Both the position numbers and the translations under genes were made by a program. From Termitomyces sp. T153 (lineage: Eukaryota > Basidiomycota > Agaricomycetes > Agaricales > Lyophyllaceae), in the NCBI GenBank assembly GCA_018296165.2, contig JACKQL020000001.1:2232001-2296000 (forward strand): 64,000 nt of DNA, read 5' to 3'. The notes under the pieces were generated by a model. That model was given only the letters and a program-made list of their open reading frames with translations. It had not been told where the DNA came from and searched no databases. Positions 46,001-59,181 of this stretch are shown piece by piece. The stretch's first letter is position 1; every line of letters starts with the position of its first letter.

Positions 46001-47406
46001 TTGTATAGAATCTGTTCCTCTGTTTTGCACTCTGGTAGAGTAGTTTCTGCATGGAGGTGCTCCTCAGGTAGGGCTGGTGTGATTTGTAACTGGAAGGCAG
46101 GGGTGCTGTCTTGTAAGATGCATGTGAAGAGGACAGCACTAATGATTTTAACGTTAAGGTTTTGAGAGTTGACAGAGGTGGGTGATGAGGTAGCAGCGGT
46201 TGAGTCAGAGTTGTTTGGAGGGGTTGAGCATTGCTGGTCAGGATACTACGAGCCCTTGTATTGATTCCAGGATATATTGGGGGGTGGCTGTCATGATTTG
46301 ATCAAGGGTGACCAAGGTGAGAGTGCATTTTCTTCACCTTCTAGGTTGCTGTCAAAAGTTGAGGGGCTTTGGGTTGCTCTGGAAGTGCTGATGCCAGGGT
46401 CAGAGACATCAGAGCCCAAGATAGACTGGAGACAGAGGGGGATGGCAGCCGCTAGACTTGCTTTGGGGCCAGGAAATTGCATGGTGAGGTTCTTCTAGTC
46501 AATGTCAGAGTTGACATCTTGCAGCTATGGAAGTCCGAGCACAATCAGAGTTGACAGGAGGAGTTGGGTAACAAGAAGCTGGGCCTGAGGCTGCAGGTCA
46601 TTATCAAGGGTGAGGGTGTTGTCATGGTATTGAGTGATTCCTGTTGTGGCAGGGCTTCCATCAAAGAGTTGGAGCTCAAGAGGTTTGTTGAGGTCATTGC
46701 ATCAGAAGTCAAGTTGACTGCTAATGAAGGTGCTGGAGGTGCCACTGTCAATGAGGGTGGGGAGGACCTTGGGTGAGCTGTCAAGCCAGACATTGATGAT
46801 AAAGGACCATGCAGATCTCAAGTGGAGCTGTAAGGGAGTCCAGAGTTGGTCAATTATGGCCTCGGGATTCTTGGAGGGGGGTGAGACATCAAAAGGCACT
46901 AGTCCAGAGTTAGTCGGGTTGTTCCAGTCAAGGCGGAGGGTGAGGCTGGGCCAGTCAATTTGGGAATTGGTAGAGTGGAGCCAGGAGAAGCCTAAGATAA
47001 TGGGGGCAGAGGGGTGTAGTTTCATGACAAGTAGTCAGAGTTTTTGCTGTCATCCATTGGTGAATGTCATGGTCATCTCCAGGTAGTATGTGATATCTCT
47101 GGCAGGGGTGGGGTTGCCATCAAAGAGCTTGAGGAGGATTGGAGTGAAGAGGCATTGGAGGTGTTGGAGAGTGAGCGCTGCCAGGGATTTGTTGATGAAG
47201 TTATCCATGGTGCCACTATTGACTAATGTGGGGACAGGGTTGTCAGAGAAGGAGAGGATGGTGTGGAGGAGGAGGGTAGTGGAAGGGAAGGTGTGCTGGG
47301 GGGTTGTCTGGGGCAAGTACCATTGTGCAGAGAAGTGTGGCTGGAGCAGAGAAAACATCAGGGTCTGGTCTGCGGTCTAGTGTGTCTTCAAGACCTAAAC
47401 CACTGA
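43058..47406 (-). pseudogene. pol: Element B pol relic
   Basis: Same order as E1 pol. Two retropepsin domains (Leu-Val-Asn-Ser-Gly at about 47250 and Leu-Ile-Asp-Ser-Gly at about 46760) come first. RT follows, where motif A Asp is kept but Tyr-Leu-Asp-Asp reads Tyr-Leu-Asp-Asn. RNase H and integrase come next; the integrase keeps the Glu that E1 lost (Gln-Thr-Glu-Gln-Val-Asn-Gln). The chromodomain region ends in TAG at 43060-43058. Stops are frequent. The frame again overlaps the gag end in -1. B and E1 have lost different catalytic residues. Confidence 0.85.
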
Positions 47407-49647
47407 CTCGTTTTCTGGAAACTGATAATTGCAGTCTTTTCTATCGATTATCCACACAGCATGTCCCATCACCTGTTGTTTAGAACAACTGTGGATAAAG
47501 TGTCCCTGCTTACCACATAGGATGCATGTGCCCTCTTTTCGTCGTCTCTCCTGAGTTTCCTCCAGTATATCGATCCATGGCCTATCTCAAATCTTATTTA
47601 CACATAGGGCTTCCTAGTTGTTGGTGAAATCCAGAGTGTCTTTGAAGTTGTCAGAGTTGGCATCCAGGGGTTCTGGAGCCTTGTGGAGGTTGGTAGCATT
47701 GAGTTGGGCAGGTGTACATGGTCCCGGGGATTGATTGGTGCTAGAAGGTCCTCAGCCTGGAGGGAAACGGGGCACGGAGTTGGTGGGGTTGATAGAGATC
47801 AAGGACTAAGTGCCATTGGTTGCTCTGGCCTGCCAGTTGGTGTTGCTGGAGGTGTTCCACAAGGTCTGGGGTGCCATGTTCTCACTCCAATCTTCCCAGT
47901 AATATTGGTTGACCTGGGTAACAAGTGCCTTGTATCCATTGTAGGTGGTTTGCTTGGGTGCAAGACAAAGGACATCCTTGATCTGCTGAGGCAGGGCATG
48001 ATGGAGGGCAAATCGGAGAACATTGTAATTCCATCCAGTTTCATAAGCCTCCTATTCAAATTGTACAATGAAGATCATGAAACACTCATTGTCATGCATT
48101 TGGAGGTTGAAGAGGTTTTCCTCTGCTTCTACTACAGTATCAAAGATGCCAAACTTACTAGAGAATTTCTGGGTGAAAGCAAGCCAGTTGGAGAGTACGG
48201 AGTTGTTTAGATCAAATCAGAGTAGTGCTGTGTAATGGTTGAAGGCAATACCCTGCAAATATGATGTGGCAATCAAGCTGGAAAGTGATGGGCTTAGCTT
48301 AGAACATAGTTAGACACTGGGTCAGGAAGATGCACCACTTCTAGGGGTCATGGCTAGTGAAAGGTTCAGGCTTTTGAATGTTGAGTTTTCCTTCCTGAGC
48401 CAGTGCATCATGAGTGTTGTCCTGGGTGTTTTGAGTTTGGAGTGGGGTTCTGGCATTGTAGTAGTAATAATAATTATTTCTGTTTCCATGCTGGGGGGGA
48501 AAGTTGTCCATGGCTGGGCCCTATTCTCCAGATGGTGTGCTGTTGAAAGGTCTGCTGCTGGAGAGTTGGCCTGCATTGCCCAGGGAAGCCCCTGGGGCCC
48601 ATCAAGGGGGAGAGAGTCCTTTGGAGGTGGGAGGTCCAAAGTAATTGGTGTTTGTGGGAGGGTTGGACATCAGAACAGGTAGGGAACAAGGGGAGTTAGT
48701 GGAAAAAGGGGGTTGGGGTACCCCGGGGCCCATGGGCTGTCTTGGAGGGGCTGGGATGTTCTAGCAGAGTGGAGGAATGTTGGTATGGAGGGCAAACAAT
48801 TCCTCCACAAGGTTGAGGTTCCTCAAGATGCTGGAGGCTGCATTGAGTTCTTCTTGTTGGTAGGGAATGGGAGGCAGGGCTTTGCTTTGTGTTTTAATGG
48901 GTTCCTTGCATTACACATGGAAGGAGCAGGAAGGGTCCAGAGGGTCTTTGAATGGGCAGGAGTTTGGACTGGTGTGGATTTCTTTGACCAAGGTGCAGAG
49001 CTTGTTCTATAAATTAGTGTTGATTCTCAGGGAGCCTTGCATAGTTTTGGGGAAGTTCCCTTGCAGGTAGCATAGTGGAAGTTGATGAGTTGATCCGCCC
49101 AAACTTCTGGAGTTGCAGGAGTGTCAGAGTAGCCTAGATTGATGAGGAGAGTGCAAGCGCACCTTGCAAACTCCACAGAAGAGAGGCAAAAGAAGCAGAG
49201 GACTTTGTCATGCTATTGGACATAGTCTTTGACCCTTTGCTGCCTGGGGGAAGGAGGAACTTGAGCAGAAAATGGCAGACAAGGAGGAGAATAATTATCT
49301 AGGTGCTCTGGAGGGGCTGGGGCTGCAGTGGGGACTAAGTACACATAGTAGTGGGTGGGGGGGAGGTAGGCAGGGTTGGGGGGTGCTGTGAAGTATCCTC
49401 CAGGGTATATGTGGGAGTTATTGCCATTGGCAGAGAATGTTGGAGGGTGGTGCCAGTTCAGAGGTATTCTCTGGCTAATGGAGGAAGCATAGAATGCCTG
49501 ATTGGGGTCAGGGGTCCAATGGCAGGGAATGTACTGATCTGCAGGGGGGCCTGGGTAGAACAGAGCATATGGATTTTCAGGGACTGGCTGACCATAGACG
49601 TTAGTTAGATAGCCAGCAGGGTTGTACATGGGGTTATATGCAAACAT
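47395..49647 (-). pseudogene. gag: Element B gag relic
   Basis: The ATG at 49647 follows the primer site after about 20 nt. The N-terminal Tyr/Pro/Asn-rich leader, Pro-rich spacer, capsid (Trp-Leu-Ala-Phe-Thr-Gln-Lys-Phe, about 48180) and knuckle (Cys-Ile-Leu-Cys-Gly-Lys-Gln-Gly-His, about 47530-47480) match E1. Gag ends at TAG 47397-47395. Several stops, and a deletion in the capsid around 48270 relative to E1. Confidence 0.8.
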
Positions 49648-49679
49648 CAAAAATGGGGTAAGAGGGAGTCTTGATATTA

Positions 49680-50738
49680 TGTCAGGTTCTACTGACTACA
49701 GGAGCTCAGCTACACTAGGAGAGTCCTTACTAGGCAGATGCAATATTCTGCATTTATAACCTAGCACTCCAGAGTTGGCACAGAGTGGAGGGACTTGCAA
49801 GAGGAAGCTAAGGAGAGCAGTCCAAGTGAGTCTGGAGTGGTCCGGGTAAGTTTAAGACCAAGTATATTACATGTTAGGCTTAGGCGGGCATTAGAAACAA
49901 GTTTGTAAGTGTGCAAATAGATTGGGGGGCAAACAGAGGCTTTGCAAGTGATGAGGGCACAGCCAGAGTTTGATGGAGGATCAATCAAGACTTGATGGTT
50001 CCAGGGTCAAGCAAGGAGTGAGGTCCAGAGTTGTTGTAAGAATGTTTGGAGTTTGTAGCATGTGCATGGAGTTTGTTCTGGCATTAGAAATGAAAAGAAC
50101 TTAGAGAAACAAAGGAAATAGAGACAATCAAGATGAGACAGAGATGAAACAAGATGAGACTGAGAAAAGAGATAGATTCAAGGCTAGAAATAGAAACAGA
50201 GATGGAGAGAAACATGAGACACAAGTAACTAGTTAATGTAATATCAAGACTAGAGTACAAGGAACTATTCTATGACTTATATACTGACTACTGGATAGCT
50301 CCAGAGGACAGTGAGTATGGCAGTGGGGCTTGACAGAGCTGCACAGAGTTGACAGGTGTTGGGTACAATCAAGGGGTGGGCCACAGTGACATTCTGATGG
50401 GATCAGCTGAGGATGTGGGCTGCTTCAGAGTTGTTGTGATGCTCTGGAGCAGGTTGGGTGAGCTAGGGTGATGAGCCAGAGATGCATAATGGCGTCAAGA
50501 ATGGTGGAGGAGGTTCTAGAGGCTCAGAAGAGTCAAGAAAAGCATTGACAGCTATAGAGAAGGTTATCAGAGTTAGTCAGGGGGCCATTGGAGTTTGCCG
50601 GAGAAGCATCAGAGTTATTTGGGATGGCTGTGGAGAGTGTTTGATGGCTGGAGGCTTTGACAAGGCATTGGAGGAGGAGCTCTGAGAAAGCAAGTGGGCT
50701 GGGAACAATGTTAAAGGTCCAGAAAGTGAGTCATAACA
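49680..50738 (-). repeat. Element B 5' LTR (1059 bp)
   Basis: Starts tgtcaggttctactg next to the intact primer site agtcttgatatta (49667-49679). It ends gtgagtcataaca. Confidence 0.92.
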
Positions 50739-50743
50739 GAATT
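50739..50743. repeat. Element B target duplication, right copy GAATT
   Basis: GAATT directly after the LTR end GTCATAACA (mutated from GTCGTGACA). Confidence 0.92.
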
Positions 50744-51834
50744 GATATAAACAAGTCTAAAAAGGTATATAATCTTACAAGCAGGGAAGACATAAAGCAA
50801 CAAGAAACCAGGATGATGGACAGCAGAGACAAGAAAGGCTTGAGCTCTGGACCACCTCACTCCTCCTCCCCACTTCCCCAACTCCCAAATCCACCTCCAT
50901 TTGGGCCCTCACTATGGCCAGCACCTCTGCAAGCCCAGGCAACTCCTTCTCCACATCTGCTACCACCTTCCACCATGACTCTGGAGCTACTGCATTATGC
51001 TGCTGGTGCCCTGCCAACAGCCACTCCATCCTCACCACTCCCTGGTCTAACTCTGGAGGATGATCCACAGGCATCTGTGCCAACCCATCCTGGATTGACA
51101 TGAAAGCTGCAGAAGCCCCATCTATGAGGACCCAGTGCTCCCAGACCCAGCCTGTCCCAAATTTGTTAGCAGAAGTCACAAAGCAGAGGAGGACACTCAT
51201 GCAAGATTCCTGCATGCCCTGAGGCTGCCTCCCTTACCAGCCACTTCTTCCGCTGCCTCCCAGCCTTGGCCTCTGCCTGAGTCAAGCCCCCCTCCTCCAA
51301 GCCCTGCCATTTCTCCACCTCCTCTATAGATTGTGCCTCCAACTGTGCCAGATGCTCCTGCAAACCCCACACCTCCAATGCCCTTGCCATGGCCATCTAC
51401 ACTGCCATATCATAGTCCCACCACAATATGTTCCTCTCCTTCTGTGCTGTATCACAGTCCTCCCCCACCCTCCAAAGCTCTTCCTCCTGCATTGTCAATA
51501 TCCTCAATAATCCCTCCACTTAGCAACAAAGGAATGTTTTAGTGATTGAGAGTCTAGGCTCAGGGGAACTCAAGAGATGCCTCATCAGCATGCTCAAGCT
51601 GGGAGAATACATGTGAGGCCCAGGAGTGCCTGCCATTGCCTCTTGACCCTACAGCCTCTTGCTAGGCCCTACTTCAGGTGGCAGAGAGGCCCTTCACTTG
51701 CCCTTGTTGTGTGGCACTGCCTCCCCCTCCCTCCACTCACCCACCCCATGGAGGTTCCACCTTTTTCACTGGCCACCCCACGCTCCCCTCACCCTCCAAA
51801 CCTAAACTCCAGCCTGATACCTAGGCCTTCCAAC
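50744..51834 (-). pseudogene. Element A antisense gene, 3' part of exon 2
   Basis: The distal part of the oppositely oriented gene of A, here on the minus strand, cut off from its 5' part (59345-60044) by element D. It holds the coiled-coil region (51396-51166, Leu-Ala-Gln-Leu-Glu-Ala-Gln) and the conserved C-terminal block (51140-50960: Leu-Ile-Asp-Gly-Ala-Ser-Ala-Ala, then Trp-Leu-Leu-Ala-Gly-His). The frame reaches a stop at 50777-50775. Confidence 0.7.
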
Positions 51835-52892
51835 TATCAGGTTCCACTGACTATGGGGGCTTAGCTACACTGGGTAAGTCCTTATTAGGTGGACGCAATG
51901 TCCTGCACTTATAACCTAGCACTCTGGGGTTGGCATAGAGGGGAGGGACTTGTGAGGGGAAGCTAAGAGGAGCAGTCCGAGCAAGTCTGGAGTGGTCTGG
52001 GGAAGTTTAAGACCAAGTATGTTATCAGGCTTGGACAGTGCCAGGAACAAGTTTATGAGCATGTAAATAGGCTGTGGGGCAAATGGAGGCTTTGCTAGTG
52101 ATGGGGGTGGAGCTGGAGTTTGACGGGGAATCAATTAAGACTTAATAGGTTCTGAGGCTGAAAGAGGAGCATGGTCCAGAGTTGTCGTAGGAATGAAATG
52201 TTCAGAGTTTATAACATGGCGTGGAGTTCATACTGATGTCAGAGATGGAAAGAACTTAAAGGAACAACAGAAGTAGAGATAATCAAGACAAGACAGAGAT
52301 GAGGTGAGATGAAACAGAGAAAGAGATAGATTTAAAACTAAAAATGGACATAGAGATGGAGAGAACCACAAGACACAAGTAACCAGTGAATGTAAGTAAT
52401 ATCAAGACTAGAGTACAAGGAGCTACTCTATGACTTATATACTGGCTACTGGAGTGCTCTGGAGGACAATGAGTGTGGCAGCAGAGCTTGGTGGAGCTTG
52501 GCAGAGTCAATGGGTGTCAGTTGTAATCAGAGGGCAGGCCATGTTGATATCTTGATGGGATCAGTTGGGAATGTGGGCCATGCTGAGGTTGTCATGATAC
52601 TTCATAGTGGGTTGGGGGAATCAGAGTGATGGGCTGGTGACATATGATGGAGTCAAGAATGGCAGGGGATGGTTCCAGGGGCTCAGGAGAGCCAGGAGAA
52701 GTGTTGGTGGCTGCAGAGAAGATGTCAGAGTTGGCCAGGAGGCCATCAGCCAAAGAAGTGTCAGAGTTACCTGGAGTAGGCATAGAGAGTGTATAATGGT
52801 TGGGGAGTTGAGGGGGCATTGGGGGGGGAGGGGCTCTAGGGAAGTGAGCAGGCTGGAAATGAGATTGGGGATCCAGGGAGCAGGTCATGACA
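51835..52892 (-). repeat. Element D 3' LTR (1058 bp)
   Basis: Starts tatcaggttccactg (terminal TG mutated to TA) and ends caggtcatgaca, followed by the polypurine tract tcacccccccttcagc. Confidence 0.9.
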
Positions 52893-53104
52893 TCACCCCC
52901 CCTTCAGCATCAAGACTCTTGAGACATAAGATATAGGTTGGGATTTGGTGGAGCATGGAAATCAAAGCTAAGTAATATTGATCAAACCACAGTGAGCAGT
53001 GGCAGCATGGGAAAACAAAGTCAAAGCATGGGCACCATTTATCAGGGAGCTCTTCTCAAATCATTAAAAGGTCAGATGTATCCTGGAGTTCCCAAACTTT
53101 TGCC

Positions 53105-54793
53105 ATGTCTTCTGCCATGCCATCATCACATTCTCCATCACCAACCCCACCCCCTTCTGGTGACAATCATGTGGCAATCTGAGTGGAGTATGAGCATTGT
53201 TGGCAGGAGTTTGAACAGCAGTTGGACCATAGGAAGATGGAAGCAATGGCCTATCATTATGAGTGTAATGTTTTGTTCTTGCTTTGCAATTGCTGATTGA
53301 GCTCTGCAGAGTTGTTCTTGGCAGCAGTGGGCTCCTCCAGGGGTTCTTCATGTATGAAGGGGTTGGGGCTCCTTGGTCATTCCATTTCCACTGCTCCAGG
53401 GCATTCTGCAAGGCCCAGTCTGGAGGCAGGGATTGTCCACATTGTTCTAGAGGCAGAGAGGATTCTGCAAGCTCAGGTGACACCAGAGGTATTTGCGGGG
53501 GCACTGGGGTGGGCACAGGGTCCTCCAACCCTAGAATGATGCCAGAATGAGGCTCCGGTGAGTCCCTACTTCTTTTTCCAGTGTTTGCTAATTAGTTGTT
53601 CTAGTGCACCCTCTATGCTCAGCAAAAGGAATTGTGTGAGTTTGATGAGCCAACTGCAGGGTTCCACCATGACACCTCAGTCTGTCTTCTGTGCCACACT
53701 AGGCATGAAAAATGTTTGATTTCGCTGGAGTGGCATGCCACATGTGTCACTGCAGAGCAAGAGTAGAAGGAGAGTTGGGTGAGGAGACAGCTGGGCAAGA
53801 GTTGAAAGGCCTAGGTGTCAGGCCAAAGTTCAGGTTTGAAAGGCAAGAGGAGCATGGGGTGGCCAGTGAAGAAGGTAGGACTCCTACAAAGCAGGTAGAG
53901 GGAAGAGGAGGGGGCACCATGTGATAAGGGCAAGTGAAGGGCCTCCCTGTTACCTGAGGCAGGGCCTAGCAAGAGGCTACAAGGCCAAGAGGTAATGATG
54001 GGGCCCCCTGGGCCCCATATGTATTCCTCTGGCTCAGGCATGCTGAGGGGGTGTCCCTCAAGTTCCTCTGAGCCTGCGCCCTCCATTACTGAAATATTTC
54101 TTTGTTGCTAGGTGGAGGGATTGTCAAGAAGATTGGCAATGTGGGAGGAAGAGCTCTGAAGAGTGGGGGAGGACCATAATACAGCACAGAGGGAGAAGGA
54201 CATGTTGTGGTGGAACTACAATATGGTGGTGCAGATAGCCATAGCAAGGGCATTGGAGGTGCAGGGTTTGTGGGAGCATCTGGCACAGTTGGAGGCACAA
54301 TCCACAGAGAAGGTGGAGGAATGGCAGAGCTTGGAGGAGGGGGGCTTGACTCAGGCAGAGGCCAAGGTTGGGAGGCAGCGGAAGGAGTGGCTGGTAAGGG
54401 AAGCAGCCTCAGAGCATGCAGGGATCTTGTATGAGTGTCCTCCTCTGCTTTGTGACTTCTGCTAACAAATTTGGGACAGGCTGAGTCTGAAAGCACTGGG
54501 TCCTCATAGATGAGGCTTCTACAGCTTTTACATCAATTCAGGATGGGTTGGCACAGATGCCCATGGATCATCTTCCAGAGTTAGACCAGGGAGTGGTGAG
54601 GATGGAGTGGCTGTTGGCAGGGCACCAGCAGCATAATGCAGTGGCTCCAGAGTCATGGTAGGAGGTGGCAGCAGATGTGGAGGAGGAGTTGCCTGGGCTG
54701 GCGGAAGTGCTGGCTATGGTGCAGGCCTAGATGGAGGTCAATTTAGGAGTCAGGGAAGTGGGGAGGGGAGCCCCAGAGGGGGAGAGAGTGTGA
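53105..54793 (+). pseudogene. Element D antisense gene
   Basis: Same gene as in E1. cattaaaagg ends 34 bp before ATG 53105. Exon 1 is 53105-53557 (151 codons, Met-Ser-Ser-Ala-Met-Pro, with two TGA), the phase-0 intron 53558-53604, exon 2 53605-54793. The cysteine cluster is complete except that the second Cys reads Tyr. The coiled-coil segment lies around 54163-54420, and the C-terminal block (Gln-Asp-Gly-Leu-Ala-Gln-Met-Pro, Trp-Leu-Leu-Ala-Gly-His) around 54530-54640. It ends at TGA 54791-54793. It is less decayed than other parts of D. Confidence 0.75.
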
Positions 54794-57700
54794 GGATATC
54801 TGGGGCTCGAGCCTTTTCTTGCTGTTTGTCATGCTGTTTTCTTGTTGCTTTATATCTTTTCTGCTTGTAAGATTCTGTATTCTTTTAGAATTGTTCATAC
54901 CAATCCTTTGTGGAGTTCTGGCAAGTGTGCAAGGTTTGAGTTTATATGAAGGGTGAGTGAGCAGAAACATATAGGAGTACTTGTGGGAGTTGAATCTTGA
55001 GGTTATCCAGAGATGGGAGTTAAGCCCACTAGTGCCATCTGTATTGGCTAGTCCTGGGGTTGTTGGAACTCAGCAGAGCATTGTAGGAGGGGATTCCAAG
55101 GTTTAGCAGAGTGTTGGAGGTCTTCCTGCAGAGCTCTGGCATGTCTTGGAGTGTTGATGGGCAGCAATGTTTGGGCTTGCTCCTCAGGGCTTTGGGTCAA
55201 AGTTGTAGGGGTCATCCTCAGATCTGTGGCAGAGTCAAGCATTATACTAGCTTGGGGGGGTGGACCTCTGAATCTTTGAAGTATGCTTGATAGCTTTAGT
55301 TTTCTCTGTCGACATGGCTAGCAGAGGGGACGGAGGTCTTCTGGTGGGTTGACCTTGTGCCAACGTGGCTAGCAGAAGTGGCAGAGGTCTCTTTGACAAG
55401 AGTGGGAGTAGTGGAATGAAGTTTGTTCTTGGAGATGGAACTAGTTAGAGGTGGGAGCCCTTGGTAGCATAGTGGCGGAGTTCCAGAGTGGGGTAGTCCT
55501 TGTAGTAAACCAGTGGGGAGCTGTTTTACATGCCAGCTATGCTGTGGGTTGGATTAGTGTAGGGGTGGAGATACTTTCTTAGGGTGTGGGTTGCAGTCCC
55601 TTGGTTGGTGGTGTCCAGAGGTTTGCATTTTGGTGGGGTTGTATGAGAGTAGGGGTTTGTCAAGCTCTGGAGTATTGTGTTTCATTGGAGGCATACTTGA
55701 TTTAGGGCTTGCTGTGCTCCAAGCATTGTGTCCTGGTTGAGGGCATGCTAGGTTCAGCTTTATCACATTCCAGAGTATTGCATCTAGTGAAGGGCATGCG
55801 TGGTTGGGGTTTTGCTGTGCTCTAGAGTGCCATTGATGAGGGGGTGGGATTCAAGGTGACCAGTCTCAATGAGTTTCTTCTGGTCCAGGGTTGGGGCTTA
55901 TAGGTTCTAGGCCATCTTTGTAACATTCCTCTTTGTTCCTAGCCAAAGGTAAGTCCAGAGACAGGTGGAGGAGTCTTATGTATTTCTGGCATTTTCCAGA
56001 GCTTGAGGTGCTGTCAGAGTTGTATTGGTGGATGCTTCTTTTTGGTGGAGGCAGCATGGGAGTTGGTTGGTGAGTGGCTCATCCTAGCGGAGGTGCTTTG
56101 GGCAAGGGAGGAGTTCAGGGTTGTTGTCCTACAAGTTGCTGGGGATCAGGATGGGTGGTAGGGTGTGGGTTGGAGGTTGTATTGGGGGTCTGAGAGTTGC
56201 TGGCTCATTGGCAGAGTTGTGCTGAGGATTGTATTGAGGGTCCAGAGGTTGATTGCTTATTGGCGGAGTTGTGTTGAGAATCATATTGAGAGTCTAGAGG
56301 TTGTTGGCTTATTGGCAGAGTTGTATGGGGCCAGTGAAATGGAGGTGGTGCAAGAGTTGGTGGGTTTTCATCCCTTCCCATGGCAGAGCCAGCAAATGGA
56401 GGCGGTGTGGGGTCAGTGGGGTGTTGGCTTGCTGGCAGAGCTCTCTTGGGTTTGTTGGGAGCAGGGCGGAGTTAGTTTAGGTGAGCTCAGAACTTTGCTT
56501 CTTCCTTTGAAGTGGGAGTTAGCAGCTCGGGGTTAGTGTGAGGGTTGTTCAGTGGGTGGTTTGTCAACAGAGTTGACTTTGGAGGTGGTGCAGAGTGGAG
56601 AGAGGGGTCTGGGGCATGTTTTTATTGGTTCATCATTTCCATCACAAGAACCAGAGGTTTGGAGTCAATGTGGGGGGTGGAGGTTGGCTTGGCTTGTTGG
56701 TGGGGTTGTGTTGGAGGTGACGCTGGTCAAAGGGGAGGTTCCAGAGTGGGGTTTTCTTTGAGTGGCAGAGTTGTTGAATAAGTGGCTATGGTTCCTAAAG
56801 CCATGCTTGGATAAGCTGGGTGGATTCTAGTAGTTCTCTGAGAGCTTGGGTGGGTCTGGCCATTGCCCAGGTCTGCAAGGTTACTTATTTTATGTCAGGA
56901 AGTGGTTGTTCACAAGTGCTGGAGGGTGGTGGGAGAAACTGATTATATGGGAGCATTGCCAGAGACTCCAGGGAGGTTATAGTGGGGTAGGGCAATCTTT
57001 CATTCATGCTCCAGAGTGGTCCAGAGGTCTCTATAAATAGAGTGGAGGTAGGTCTTGGCACTGTGGGGCAATCAACAAGATTTCTGATCATAGAAAAAGG
57101 GTACTACTTCTTTGGAGGGCATCATTGGTTCCTTGATTGTCAGGGCAGAATTGGAGGAGCCACTTGTTGTTCTTGGCATCTAGTTGATCTCTGGTGGATG
57201 TGGTTTAGTTGCTCAGGGCATTGATGAACTCAGGGAAAACTGCTTTGGGAGTCCAGAGTTTATTCTTTCACTGGGAATTCAATTTTGTTGGAGGAGTAGA
57301 ATAGGGTGACTGTGGAGTTGTGACACTGGGGCCTAGCATCTATTTTGGAATCTTGAGTTATTGTGGGGTGGGACTGCTGGTTTGGGCTTGATTCTAATGA
57401 TGGCAGAGCTAGCTTTGGAGGATTGACCTTCTCAGAGTTGAGTGTGGGCAAGGTGTGGGAGTTGGATACTTTACTGGTAAAGTGGCAGGGTTTTGTTTCT
57501 TTATTGTGAATGGAGGAGGGTGCTGTCAGAGACTCATTGGACCAGTTACTAGTGACATGTGGATTTTGACAGAGCTGCAGGGTGGGGCCAGTGGATCCAA
57601 AGGCAGGATTTAGGGGTGCAGGTCTTGAGGAAGTCTTGCTGTTGTTTGGCAGGGATGGCAATTTGTTCTCTGTGCAGTGAGCGACTACCTTTGGCGGGGG

Positions 57701-58108
57701 TTGTTATTGTTGTCAGAGACTGGTGTAGATGCAGTGCCAGAGGAGTTGTTGAGCAATAGATGGGGTTATTGCTAGGGTGGGTTAGGTACTGGTTTGGGGA
57801 TGTTGTAGTTGACCTTTGGTAGGAGGCAGAGCTGGCAGGGAAGGTGGGGAAAGCATTGGAGGTGTCAGTGAGGGGGGGTACAGGGTTGAGTTTGAGCAGA
57901 GGATGTCTGTAAAGAGAGCCATTGTATGGGTGTGACTGGAGCAGAGGGGACATTTGGTGTCAGGTCCATGATTTAATGTACCTTGGCAGATTGGGCAAGG
58001 CCAAATGATTTATAGTGGGTTTCAGGCACAGGCCAACCATAGACATCAAGAGTTCTGATGGAAGTGTGTGCAGAGTTAATTGCAGACATCACAAACAGGA
58101 TAAGGGAG
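54794..58108 (-). pseudogene. Element D scrambled gag/pol remnants
   Basis: 3.3 kb collinear with 33458-38900 of element A, read on the minus strand. The gag start lies near 58090 (Met-Ser-Ala-Ile-Asn). The RT-like nucleotide match lies near 57091-56960 (Leu-Ile-Arg-Asn-Leu-Val-Asp). The rest is Pro/Ser-rich sequence with many stops. No catalytic motif survives. The 1.1-kb insertion of A is absent. Shared breakpoints with A show common descent after the deletions. Confidence 0.55.
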
Positions 58109-58121
58109 AGTCTTGATATTA

Positions 58122-59181
58122 TGTTAGGTTCCACTGACTATGAGGGCTCAGCTACACTGGGCGAGTCCTTACTAGGTGGACACAATGTCCTGCACTTATA
58201 GCCTAGCACTCTAGGATTGGCGTGGAGGGGAGGAACTTGCAAGAGGAAGCTAAGGGGAGTGGTCTGAGCAAGTCTGGAGCGGTCTGGGGAAGTCTAAGAC
58301 CAAGTATGTTAGACATCAGGCTTGGATGGCACTAGGAACAAGTTTGTGGGTGTATAAATAGACTGTAGGGCAAGCAGAGGCTTTGCTAGTGATGGGGGCA
58401 GAGCCAGAGTTTGATGGAGGATCAATTAAGACTTGATAGGTTCCAAGGCCAAGCAAGGAGCATGGTCCAGAGTTGTCATAGAGATGTTTGGGGTTTGTAA
58501 TGTGGTGTGGAGTTTGTACTGATATCAGAGATGGGAAGAACTTAGAGGAACAAAGGAAGTAGAGATCATTGAGACAAGATGGAGATGAGGCGAGATGAAA
58601 CAGAGAAAGAGATAGATTCAAAACTAAAAATGGACACAGAGACAGAGAGAAACATGAGACACAAGTAACCAGTGAATGTAAGTAATATCAAGGCTAGAGT
58701 ACAAGGAGCTACTCTATAACTTATATACTAGCTACTGGAGTGCTCCAGGGGACAGTGAATGTGGCAGCAGGGCTTAGCAGAGCTCAGCAGAGTTGATGGG
58801 TATCAGTTGTGATCAGAGGGCAGGCCATGTTGATATCTTGATGGGATCAGTTGGGAATGTGGGCCATGCTGAGGTTGTCATGATACTTCATAGTGAGTTG
58901 GGGGAACCAGGGTGATGGGCTGGTGACATATGATAAAGTCAGGAATGGCAGGGGATGGTTCTAGGGGCTCAGGAGAGCCAGGGGAAGCATTGGTGGCTGC
59001 AGAGAAGATGTCAGAGTTGGCCAGGGGGCCATTGGAGTTTGTTGGAAAAGTGTCAGAGTTCCCCAGAGTAGGCATGGAGAGTGTACATAGTTGGGGGCTT
59101 TGATGAGGCATTTGGGGAGGAGCTCCAGGAAAGCAAGCAGGCTGGGAACAATGTTGGGGGTCCAGGGAGTGGGTCATGACA
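58122..59181 (-). repeat. Element D 5' LTR (1060 bp)
   Basis: Starts tgttaggttccactg next to the intact primer site and ends gtgggtcatgaca at 59181. Instead of flanking DNA it is followed by another polypurine-type sequence. Confidence 0.9.

Larger units (their letters stand above)
38919..50738 (-). mobile_element. Element B: decayed full-length sister of E1, nested in A
   Basis: LTRs at 38919-39788 and 49680-50738, target duplications GAATT on both sides, minus strand. It has the same gene order as E1, including gag, the -1 overlap, tandem proteases, RT, RNase H, integrase and the antisense gene. It is strongly depleted in CpG with many stops. Solo LTR C sits inside its antisense gene. Without C and one target duplication its length is about 10.7 kb, close to E1. 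Confidence 0.93.

Noticed and set aside
49680..59181. Reading the LTR at 49680 and the LTR at 58122 as the two ends of one element
   Set aside because: Target duplications and internal continuity pair 38919 with 50738 and 51835 with 59344; the 49680/58122 pairing has no matching flanks.
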